NCBI GenBank assembly: GCA_019637995.1
Contig: JAHBUQ010000002.1
Coordinates: 1,193,428 to 1,257,427, forward strand
Source of the DNA: Ignavibacteriota bacterium
GTDB lineage: Bacteria; Bacteroidota; Ignavibacteria; Kapaibacteriales; UBA2268
Direction: 5' to 3'
DNA length: 64,000 nt
Every line of letters begins with the position of its first letter. Position 1 is the first letter of the stretch. Positions 18,701-25,812 of the stretch are shown here, piece after piece. The translations under genes were made by a program, and so were the position numbers. The notes under the pieces were generated by a model, which searched no databases, was not told the DNA's origin, and saw only the letters and a list, made by a program, of their open reading frames with translations.

Positions 18701-18761
18701 TTCAGGCTCTTTTGCTTGCGAAGCGGTCGCCCGTGCGTTGGGGCAAGCAAATGTGCCTGAA
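18701..18761. repeat. Hairpin upstream of jetA
   Basis: Arms at 18701-18719 and 18743-18761 (TTCAGGCTCTTTTGCTTGC and its complement, two mismatches in 19) with a 23-nt GC-rich loop. It lies 31 bp before jetA and 70 bp inside the cassette end. Its loop shares TTGCTTGCG with the hairpin downstream of jetD. Confidence 0.75.
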
Positions 18762-18831
18762 TGTGCAGTTGGCATTATATTTTTGTCGTTCATTTTGTTC
18801 ACTGTCGTTGTCTTTTTAGCATTGGCGGTAA

Positions 18832-18961
18832 TAGTCAGGCGGTAGGCGAAGTCCATCGGATTTCTGCTTACCGACATGTTCGGCGACGGTTCGATTCGCT
18901 TTTTATTTTCGCCTGCCGCCTGACTACTGCCGGCAAGATGAGCGAAGCGAATCTTGCTGAA
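18832..18961 (-). repeat. 130-bp element, copy 5
   Basis: Full copy between cassette 6 (GGCGGTAA|TAGTC) and att7. Confidence 0.9.
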
Positions 18962-19079
18962 CGGTTGAGGCTATATGCAGTAAGGGATTGCGGGCTACTT
19001 ACCTGTCCACCTACACAAAAGTTTGAGCGGGTCAGAATGCTTGAACTACCACTGAAACCCTTATTGCATATAGCCTATG
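18962..19079. other. Palindromic recombination-site-like element att7
   Basis: 118 bp. Arms AGGCTATATGCAGTAAGGG and CCCTTATTGCATATAGCCT pair with one mismatch. The loop has CTTACCTGTCC and ends AACTACCACTG. Confidence 0.82.
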
Positions 19080-20144
19080 TTACCATTCGTTTTTAATCAT
19101 TATCTGGTCTTAATCCTGTCCAATGTCCACTGTTTTTACCCCACTCATGTCTTCGCTTCATTTTTTTCATTTCAACAAATTCTCCTGTCCATGGGTTAAA
19201 GGTATAAACATTAAACCTATATATTATTCCTTTTCTGTCCTTCTCTTCAGTATATTCTGTTTTACCTGTCAGGTCGGTAATATAATATCTATATTGTCCG
19301 TTATAAAATTCTTTCTTTCCAAATCTTTCCCATGTTAGAAATTCTGAAATCTCGCTTGAATCTGTTACGACCAATCCATGATTTTTTGCAGTTTCAATTG
19401 CTCTGTTTTTATCAATATTGAATGAACGTTGGTTTCCCTTTACTTCCTCAAAACCATAATTTCCCCATCTATCATCATCGCTTGGAAAATAATTTCCTAA
19501 CGAATCCAGTTCAATGCCTAATTCTATTCCTGTTTTATCATTTTTGGAAAGTCGAACCCTATATACAATCCTATAATGATTAGGTTTTCTTGTCATTGGC
19601 TCAGTCCAAGAACCAACCATACTTGTTGACCAAACTGTATCTTTGTCATAAACTTTCCATACACCAAACCATGCATTGCCCTCGAACTCAAATCTTACAT
19701 GATTATTACAGAAGTCCTTACTGTATGTTTTTATAATCAAACTGTCGGCTCTAATTTTCATTTCTTCAAGCATTTCATAATAAGGGTAGAGTGTCCGGTT
19801 TACATTACAAATACCCTTATCATGGTCCCACTCGTACATTAAAGTTCCATCTCTTTTATATTCTCTGGAAATTCCAATATACGAGTTGCTATTTTTTCTA
19901 CCCCAATTTTCATAATGAACTTGTGTCGTATCGTCTATAAACCAAGATATAAACCTTGTAGAATCTTTAAATTTATATGTTTCGTCCCAACATTTGTAAA
20001 GCGAGTTTCTAATAATCTCAATTGTTGATGAGTCTGTTTCAATAACTTCCTTAAATGGCTTTTTCTGACTAAAAGCATTTAAAGATAAAAGGAATAATAT
20101 TGTAAATAATGTCGGTTTCATGTCTTTCTTAAAATGAATGGTAA
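19080..20144 (-). mobile_element. Cassette 7: exported unknown protein
   Basis: Left end TTACCATTCGTTTTTAA; right end in reverse complement TTACCATTCATTTTAAG. Single gene; its ATG is 23 bp from the cassette end, leaving almost no room for a promoter inside the cassette. Confidence 0.78.
19093..20121 (-). CDS. Exported protein of unknown function
   Basis: 342 aa from the ATG at 20121, chosen because it begins a signal peptide (MKPTLFTILFLLSLNAFSQ); the frame continues upstream only through the 130-bp element. The body is rich in aromatic residues and short strands (ISWFIDDTTQVHYENW, HYRIVYRVRLSKND). The C-terminal quarter has YYITDLTGKTEYTEEKDRK, reminiscent of PepSY-like or lipocalin-like periplasmic folds but not assignable. 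It ends 12 bp from att7. Confidence 0.75.
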   Translation of the reverse strand: MKPTLFTILFLLSLNAFSQKKPFKEVIETDSSTIEIIRNSLYKCWDETYKFKDSTRFISWFIDDTTQVHYENWGRKNSNSYIGISREYKRDGTLMYEWDHDKGICNVNRTLYPYYEMLEEMKIRADSLIIKTYSKDFCNNHVRFEFEGNAWFGVWKVYDKDTVWSTSMVGSWTEPMTRKPNHYRIVYRVRLSKNDKTGIELGIELDSLGNYFPSDDDRWGNYGFEEVKGNQRSFNIDKNRAIETAKNHGLVVTDSSEISEFLTWERFGKKEFYNGQYRYYITDLTGKTEYTEEKDRKGIIYRFNVYTFNPWTGEFVEMKKMKRRHEWGKNSGHWTGLRPDND

Positions 20145-20274
20145 TAGTCTGGCGGTAGGCGAAGTCCACCGGATTTCTGCTTACCGACATGTTCGGCGAC
20201 GGTTCGATTCGCTTTTTATTTTCGCCTGCCGCCTGACTACTGCCGGCAAGATGAGCGAAGCGAATCTTGCTGAA
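20145..20274 (-). repeat. 130-bp element, copy 6
   Basis: Full copy between cassette 7 (ATGGTAA|TAGTC) and att8; has TAGTCTGG in place of TAGTCAGG in the outer arm. Confidence 0.9.
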
Positions 20275-20393
20275 CGGTTGGTGTATAAAGCGTTGGGCAT
20301 TTCGAAACACTTCACTGTCAAACCGCTGATATGTTGATTAAAAGTTCTCAAGCTCAAATTAACCACTTGCTGCCCAATGATTTATACACATTG
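20275..20393. other. Palindromic recombination-site-like element att8
   Basis: 119 bp. Arms GTGTATAAAGCGTTGGGCA and TGCCCAATGATTTATACAC pair with two mismatches. The loop opens TTTCGAAACACTTCACTGTC and ends AAATTAACCAC. Confidence 0.82.
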
Positions 20394-23300
20394 TTATAGC
20401 CATGTGCTTTATTTTCTGCTGATTATTTTTCAAGCAATAAATTATTTATCTAAATACTTTTGTATTAATTCAAATAGTTCAGATTTTATAATTGGTTTTG
20501 ATATAAAATCGTTACAACCCGAAGAAATAGCTTTTTCTCTGTCGCCTGACAAAGCATAAGCAGTTTGAGCGAAGATAATTACCTCCTTATTAAACTCGCG
20601 TATTCTTTTTGTTGCTTCAAAACCACTTATACCTTGCATTTTTATGTCCATTAAAATAACATCAAAATCTGATTGATTTTTGCATTCTTCAATTGCCTTC
20701 TCCCCAGAACTAACATGTGTAATTTTTTCAGCAATATCATTCAATATGGTTTTAAGGTAAATAGAAGAAGTTTCATCGTCTTCAACAATCAGGATTTTAC
20801 ATTGTCTTTTAACTTTAATGTCTTTGTTTTCAGTCTTAGAATTCGAAGTTTTATCCTTTTCATTAATAAAATTGGGTATTGTAAAACAAAATTCAGAACC
20901 TTGTCCTTCGGTTGATTCAACCCAAATCTCGCCTCCAAGCATTTCTACATACGATTTTGCTATGGCAAGTCCAAGTCCTGAACCTTCAAAAACCCGTGTG
21001 TCCTCAATATCTGCCTGTTCAAAGCGATTAAAGATTGCAGCTTGACGTTGTTTTGGAATTCCGATTCCGGTGTCTTTAACACAGAATTTAATAAAACCAT
21101 TTTTAAAACAACAACTTACTGCTATATTTCCTTTTTCGGTAAATTTGATGGCATTTTTAATCAGGTTAGTAAGTATCGATTCAAATTTTGCTTTGTCAGT
21201 GGTAAGGATTATATCTGTCTCCAGATTCTCATTATGATAATTCAGATTTAATCCCTTTTTCTGAGTCTGGACTTGAAAAAACTCAAGAATACTGTGTACT
21301 ACTTCATTAACATTAATTTCAGATTTTTTTATCTCAATAATGCCGGCTTCAATTTTCGATATTTCAACAATATCGTTCACCGTATTTAACATACGTTCGC
21401 CGCTTTTATGGATGATTCGAATGTATTCATCTTTTGTTTCGTCACTCAAATTTGGTTCTAAAAGTAAGCTGGTAAATCCAAGAATACCATTCATTGGTGT
21501 TCTGATTTCATGGCTCATGTTGGCTAAAAATGCCGATTTTAGGCGGTTGCTTTCTTCGGCTTTATCCCTTGCCGTAATGAGCTCTTCCAACATCCTTTTC
21601 TTTTCGGAGATATCTACATTAATGGATACAATATGGGAAAGTTCTCCTGTGCTGCTCTGAATGGGAGAAACAATAGATTTTTCCCAGTAAAACTCTCCAT
21701 TCTTCTTCCTGTTTTGGTAATCGCCCACCCAGTCTTTTCCAGAGTGGATGCAATACCATAACTGGTTATGCTCAAATTCTGATAGTTTTCCTGGTTTAAG
21801 AATTCGTAATTTCGTGTCAACCACATCGTTTAACGAATATCCGGAGAGTTCTGTAAAACAGGGGTTAGTATATTTTATATTCCCTTCTGCATCTGTAATA
21901 ACCACCGAAACAGAACTTGTTTCTATGGCACGATTGAGGAGTTTTAGTTTATCTTCCGTTTTTTTCTTTTCAGAAATATCATGAACTATAGAATGGAGAA
22001 ATTCTTTATCTCCAATTTGAATTCCGCTACTGAAAACCTCAACATCCACCAGACTGCCATCAGCCTTGCGATGCACAAACTCAAAGAAAGTCTTTTTATG
22101 TTTTCTTGCCCTTTCAAGTTCTTTTTTTAGAATTTCCACTGGCAAATTATTTATTTGTGAGATATTCATTCTCTTAAGTGTTTTTTCCGACCAGCCATAA
22201 AAGGTGGCAGCAGATTTATTGGCATCAACAATATTTCCAGTTTCCGGGTCAATGATTAGTTTGACTGCGGCATGTTTCTCAAAAAGATTACGTGATGCCT
22301 TCTCATTCCTGATAGCATTGTCCCCGGCAATAACCAACTCATGAGTTTTGATGCGAATCTGCTTTTTAAGGTAAATGTTAAATTTAATTGCCAACAGAAA
22401 AACTACTGCAAGTATGACCGCTATACCCCAAACAAAAATTTTATTTCTTTCATAAAAAGTTGGCTTGTTAAGGATATCAAATTGAATCCAGCGATTTTTT
22501 ATTTCCTGTCGTTGTTCTTCGGTTATAGTGCCAAGTAGTTTGTCTAGTATGGAAGCCAATAGGGGTTTTTGTTTTATGCTCGCAAACCGTAAGTTCCAAT
22601 TAAAATCCAATTGCCTGGCGAATTTCAGATTAGTAATACCATGCTTTTCCACAAGGTAACTGGCAGTCATCAAATCAATCACTGCTCCATCAGTTTCGGT
22701 ATATGAAGTCGACATAAGTGCCGAAAAATCAAAATTATATTTTAATATTTGAGCATTGGGGAACTGCTGCCGTATATACTCAGTACTCGTATAATTCTCC
22801 ATACAGGCAAGCTTCATTGTACCAATGTGCTCATCGCTAAGAGAGGCATTGTAGTCATTTCTCACAATTATCCCTATGGTACTTTTGTGAAAGACTTGGG
22901 TAAAACACAAATAAGCATCCCTGTCGGAAGTTTGTTGAATGGCGCCTACGAAATCGACTTCTGAGTTTTTTAATGCTTCAATTATTTCTGTCCAGTTTTG
23001 ATAGTAAACCGGTTGAAAGGTTACACCAAGTTTCTGCTCGAATATTTTTATATAGTCTGATACTAATCCAAGATGAACGCCATCTTCAACATAATCACCA
23101 GGAGGCCATGATGGATTAGGCGCATAACGGATATTGTGTCTGTTGCTATTGAGCCATGCAATCTCCTCCGAGGTAAGCAGAGAATCGAGGTTGATGGTTT
23201 GTCCAATCAAACGGGGTTGAATGAAAATCATTAGGATGAAAAATAGCAGAATTTTTATTCCCGGGCAGAACAAGCAATTACCTAATCTCTTTGATTTTCT

Positions 23301-23466
23301 TTTAGAAGCATTAATACATGTTGTTAATAAGTCCATAATTTCTTCAATTTTAACAATATATTTTTTTGTACCCAGAAGGCATGTTCATTGTTACAACATC
23401 TCTACTTTTTATATATTGTAGAGTTGATTTATTGAATGTTTTTATTTCATTCAGCATTGGCTATAA
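20394..23466 (-). mobile_element. Cassette 8: hybrid sensor kinase, nearest the recombinase
   Basis: Left end TTATAGCCATGTGCT; right end in reverse complement TTATAGCCAATGCTG. Single 2.9-kb gene. If insertion occurs next to the recombinase, as in integrons, this is the newest cassette. Confidence 0.76.
20442..23336 (-). CDS. Hybrid sensor histidine kinase with periplasmic amino-acid-binding-like domain
   Basis: 964 aa. A signal/anchor helix at about 28-45; a periplasmic SBP_bac_3 (family 3 solute-binding) sensor at about 60-290; a transmembrane helix near 305-325; two PAS domains (about 355-460 and 480-600); HisKA with FLANMSHEIRTPMNG (about 630); HATPase with DTGIGIPK and GSGLGLAIAKSY; then a receiver domain with ILIVEDD and VILMDIKMQG, ending with KP. 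Complete phosphorelay module without Hpt. The signal is probably a small solute. No partner regulator is in the cassette. Confidence 0.93.
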   Translation of the reverse strand: MDLLTTCINASKRKSKRLGNCLFCPGIKILLFFILMIFIQPRLIGQTINLDSLLTSEEIAWLNSNRHNIRYAPNPSWPPGDYVEDGVHLGLVSDYIKIFEQKLGVTFQPVYYQNWTEIIEALKNSEVDFVGAIQQTSDRDAYLCFTQVFHKSTIGIIVRNDYNASLSDEHIGTMKLACMENYTSTEYIRQQFPNAQILKYNFDFSALMSTSYTETDGAVIDLMTASYLVEKHGITNLKFARQLDFNWNLRFASIKQKPLLASILDKLLGTITEEQRQEIKNRWIQFDILNKPTFYERNKIFVWGIAVILAVVFLLAIKFNIYLKKQIRIKTHELVIAGDNAIRNEKASRNLFEKHAAVKLIIDPETGNIVDANKSAATFYGWSEKTLKRMNISQINNLPVEILKKELERARKHKKTFFEFVHRKADGSLVDVEVFSSGIQIGDKEFLHSIVHDISEKKKTEDKLKLLNRAIETSSVSVVITDAEGNIKYTNPCFTELSGYSLNDVVDTKLRILKPGKLSEFEHNQLWYCIHSGKDWVGDYQNRKKNGEFYWEKSIVSPIQSSTGELSHIVSINVDISEKKRMLEELITARDKAEESNRLKSAFLANMSHEIRTPMNGILGFTSLLLEPNLSDETKDEYIRIIHKSGERMLNTVNDIVEISKIEAGIIEIKKSEINVNEVVHSILEFFQVQTQKKGLNLNYHNENLETDIILTTDKAKFESILTNLIKNAIKFTEKGNIAVSCCFKNGFIKFCVKDTGIGIPKQRQAAIFNRFEQADIEDTRVFEGSGLGLAIAKSYVEMLGGEIWVESTEGQGSEFCFTIPNFINEKDKTSNSKTENKDIKVKRQCKILIVEDDETSSIYLKTILNDIAEKITHVSSGEKAIEECKNQSDFDVILMDIKMQGISGFEATKRIREFNKEVIIFAQTAYALSGDREKAISSGCNDFISKPIIKSELFELIQKYLDK

Positions 23467-23594
23467 TAGTCAGGCGGTAGGCGAAGTCCACCGGATTTCT
23501 GCATACCGACATGTTCGGCGACGGTTCGATTCGCTTTTTATTTTCGCCTGCCGCCTGACTATTCAGCAAGATGAGCGAAGCGAATCTTGCTGAA
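23467..23594 (-). repeat. 130-bp element, copy 7 (128-bp variant beside the recombinase)
   Basis: As the other copies, except that CTGACTACTGCCGGCAAG is shortened to CTGACTATTCAGCAAG. That inner variant also occurs in truncated copy 3. The downstream flank reads AAC|AATT, so the unit again follows G|TT on the minus strand. Confidence 0.88.
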
Positions 23595-23655
23595 CAATTA
23601 TATAAACGCAATTGAATAGTTTTTATTAAATAAATTTGTTACTATTGCGTATAAC
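23595..23655. other. Recombinase-adjacent palindrome att9, possible primary attachment site
   Basis: Shorter and AT-rich. Arms ATATAAACGCAATTGAATAGT and ACTATTGCGTATAAC pair around an AT-rich loop, with a 3-nt bulge. It lacks the CTGTC loop motif of att1-att8. The motif TTACTATTGCGT recurs in direct orientation 50 bp further on (23689-23700), just before the recombinase start. Confidence 0.6.
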
Positions 23656-23711
23656 CAACTAAAATAATATTGCAAAACGAAATTTTATTTACTATTGCGT
23701 TTATCTGCCCT

Positions 23712-24539
23712 ATGAGTTTAATTGTAGAATATGAAAAATTGTTGTCAATTAAGAGATATAGTTTGTCAACTATTAAAGTGTACAAGTTTGCACTTAGAAA
23801 GTTTTTAAATTCATTTCCGGGTAGGGACCCACTAACTATTAGCATTAAAGAAATTGAATATTTTATTAGTTTGCAAGCTACATCTAATTCCATTTCGCAA
23901 TCGTACCAAAAGCAATTGGTTGGGGCTATTAAGTTCCTGTATAATGATATATATAGAAAAAATATAAATTTGAATTACCTTTATCCTGATAGACGAGAAC
24001 ACAAATTACCAAATGTTCTATCAAAAGAGGAGGTTTCATGCGTTATTAATTCAATCAACAATTTGAAGCATAAAGCAATAATATCTACTATTTATGCCTG
24101 CGGATTAAGATTGGATGAATTGCTTGAATTAAGAGTCAAAAATATTGATTCAAAAAGAATGCTTGTAAAAGTTGAGAAAGGTAAAGGTAAGAAAGACAGG
24201 TTTGTAATGCTTTCAGAAAAACTATTATTACTTCTGCGTGAATACTATAGTGAGTACAAGCAGAAGGATTTCCTTTTTGAAGGACAAAAAGGTGGGAAAT
24301 ATTCACCTCGCTCTGTTCAATCAATTTTTAAAACGGCTCTAAAAACTCAAAAAATCTCTAAAGACGCTAGTATCCATACACTTAGGCATAGTTTTGCCAC
24401 TCATTTATTAGAAGCCGGAACAGACATAAGAGTAATACAACAATTACTAGGGCATAGCTCTATCAAAACTACTCAAATATATACTCAAGTAAGTTCTTCG
24501 AATATTGCAAATGTTATAAGTCCATTAGATAGTTTGTAA
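23712..24539 (+). CDS. Tyrosine recombinase/integrase of the cassette array
   Basis: 275 aa from the ATG at 23712; the frame is open 14 codons further (TTG at 23670), but that stretch contains the repeated ACTATTGCG motif. SAM-like N-terminal core-binding domain (residues 1-85), then the catalytic domain with R133 (ACGLRLDEL), K158 (KGKGKKDR), H222 and R225 (HTLRHSFATHLLEAGTD), H248 (LLGHSS) and Y257 (TQIYTQV), ending SPLDSL. The segment between LLREYY and the HTLRH box is short: the extra helix that marks integron IntI proteins is absent. Closest in style to XerC/D-like Bacteroidota integrases. Confidence 0.93.
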   Translation: MSLIVEYEKLLSIKRYSLSTIKVYKFALRKFLNSFPGRDPLTISIKEIEYFISLQATSNSISQSYQKQLVGAIKFLYNDIYRKNINLNYLYPDRREHKLPNVLSKEEVSCVINSINNLKHKAIISTIYACGLRLDELLELRVKNIDSKRMLVKVEKGKGKKDRFVMLSEKLLLLLREYYSEYKQKDFLFEGQKGGKYSPRSVQSIFKTALKTQKISKDASIHTLRHSFATHLLEAGTDIRVIQQLLGHSSIKTTQIYTQVSSSNIANVISPLDSL

Positions 24540-24610
24540 ATTGTTTTTCAAGAATAACCAAACAAAAAAATGCCCAACATTTCAAAAAATATTGTACATT
24601 TCACATTTTG

Positions 24611-25762
24611 TCAGAGAAGTGTAAAATTATTTTCAATCATGACATTTCCATTAATTTGTATTTGCAACAGATGTGCTCCCGGATATAGCGTTCGTGTGGT
24701 CATAAATTGCTTCATTAAATGCCTTTTTGATATGTTTACCGATTCACCCTCATTTAAGTTTACTTGCTTTAATTTAAAAACCTTTTTACTTTTCATTTCG
24801 CCTGCTTTATTCACGAAAGTAATCACATAATCGAGTATTATTGGTACATTTTTGTTAGCTTTGATTTCCAGACTAAATTCCAAATAAGTATTCATTTTCA
24901 CTTTTTCGGTTAAAGCAAAAGAATTGATAATTATTGGCGGGTTTTGCCTGATACCAATAAATTCAAACGCTTCATTATTGCCGGATTTTATAAGCGTACG
25001 TAACGAATGCTTAATTATAAAATCCATCTCATTATCACTTTGTGAATTTGAGTTTTTCCACTTTTTTAAAGTCTCAAGAACTAACCCTGGATTTATTTTG
25101 GAAATATCATTTAAATGATTTGCTACTGAACGTGTTACAAATCGGGTTGAATCAGAAAAAAGCAAATCCAGAACCGGAATCGTCTGTTCAACATTCAGAT
25201 TTATTTTTTGACTCCATGGCAATTTTGGTCTTGTACCTTCACAAGCAAGTCTGCGTACGTGATAATGCGGGTGTTTTGCCCATTCTGTAACTCTTTCTAA
25301 AGTTCTTTGTGGAAAAGTATTTATAAAATATCTTATAGCGTATTCTGCTGAAAACCGCATAGTGATTTGCTCAAGTGCATCAAAGGATATTTCAAGATAA
25401 TTTTCATTACAACCATTCAAAACAACAAATTGTGCATAAGTAGAATAAATAAAATCTCCAAAATCGTTGTCAGTTAAATCCGGATTACATGGATTTGGCA
25501 GTGAGCATAGTAAAATGTTTAATGCTTCGGGATATGATTCCGGCAAATACTTACTTAAGCTGTAAGCTATATGTACAATACGTTCTTTTAGTTCTAAACT
25601 TGGAAAAGCGTCAAGTGTTTCATTGACAAACTTTTCATTTTGAAATTCCGGGTACACCTTAGCAATCTCATTTGAAATCAACTGGATTTTTTCGCGATTA
25701 AACAAATGGTCTTTCAGACTGAATTTTTCTGAACTTAGTTCATTCATTAAATTATCACTCAT
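24611..25762 (-). CDS. alkC: DNA alkylation repair protein AlkC
   Basis: 383 aa. HEAT-like-repeat DNA glycosylase that removes 3-methyladenine/3-methylcytosine without flipping the base. The family-specific string HVRRLACEGTRPKLPW sits at about residues 168-183. The last 100 residues (from INSFALTEKV) form strands compatible with the Ig-like domain seen on some AlkC proteins. Convergent with the recombinase gene, 71 bp apart. With tag at 3940 it brackets the array. Confidence 0.92.
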   Translation of the reverse strand: MSDNLMNELSSEKFSLKDHLFNREKIQLISNEIAKVYPEFQNEKFVNETLDAFPSLELKERIVHIAYSLSKYLPESYPEALNILLCSLPNPCNPDLTDNDFGDFIYSTYAQFVVLNGCNENYLEISFDALEQITMRFSAEYAIRYFINTFPQRTLERVTEWAKHPHYHVRRLACEGTRPKLPWSQKINLNVEQTIPVLDLLFSDSTRFVTRSVANHLNDISKINPGLVLETLKKWKNSNSQSDNEMDFIIKHSLRTLIKSGNNEAFEFIGIRQNPPIIINSFALTEKVKMNTYLEFSLEIKANKNVPIILDYVITFVNKAGEMKSKKVFKLKQVNLNEGESVNISKRHLMKQFMTTRTLYPGAHLLQIQINGNVMIENNFTLL

Positions 25763-25812
25763 TTTTTTTCTTTAACAATTTTAATATATTCCAATTATGG
25801 AGTAATCATTAA

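Larger units (their letters stand above)
11967..18831 (-). mobile_element. Cassette 6: complete Wadjet type I operon (6.9 kb)
   Basis: Left end TTACCGCCTAGTGCT; right end in reverse complement TTACCGCCAATGCTA. It carries jetA, jetB, jetC and jetD in that transcription order, and inside the cassette ends a further hairpin at each side of the operon. Confidence 0.78.
4504..24539 (-). mobile_element. Integron-like cassette array with tyrosine recombinase at its right end
   Basis: Eight gene cassettes on the minus strand are separated by eight palindromic sites of 118-122 bp; a ninth, shorter palindrome abuts a tyrosine recombinase gene on the plus strand. The recombinase reads away from the array, and cassette genes read away from the recombinase, as in integrons. 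Genes stop as close as 12-50 bp to the site on their 3' side in seven of the eight cassettes. Cassettes begin with TT and end in the reverse complement of their own start. The elements and sites are seen directly; the claim that the neighbouring recombinase moves the cassettes is inference. Confidence 0.82.

Noticed and set aside
4504..23594. A conserved roughly 45-aa protein encoded in each 130-bp element (frames reading VGEVHRISAYRHVRRRF)
   Set aside because: The frame is open only because the copies are nearly identical; it lacks a start and ribosome site, runs into different sequence at each copy, and opposite-strand frames are equally open. The hairpins explain the conservation.
4504..23594. 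CRISPR array
   Set aside because: The repeats are 118-130 bp, palindromic and separated by whole genes of 1-7 kb.
23712..24539. Calling the recombinase an integron integrase (IntI)
   Set aside because: Catalytic residues and SPLDSL ending fit, but the IntI-specific insertion between the second and third conserved patches is absent; only the array geometry is integron-like.
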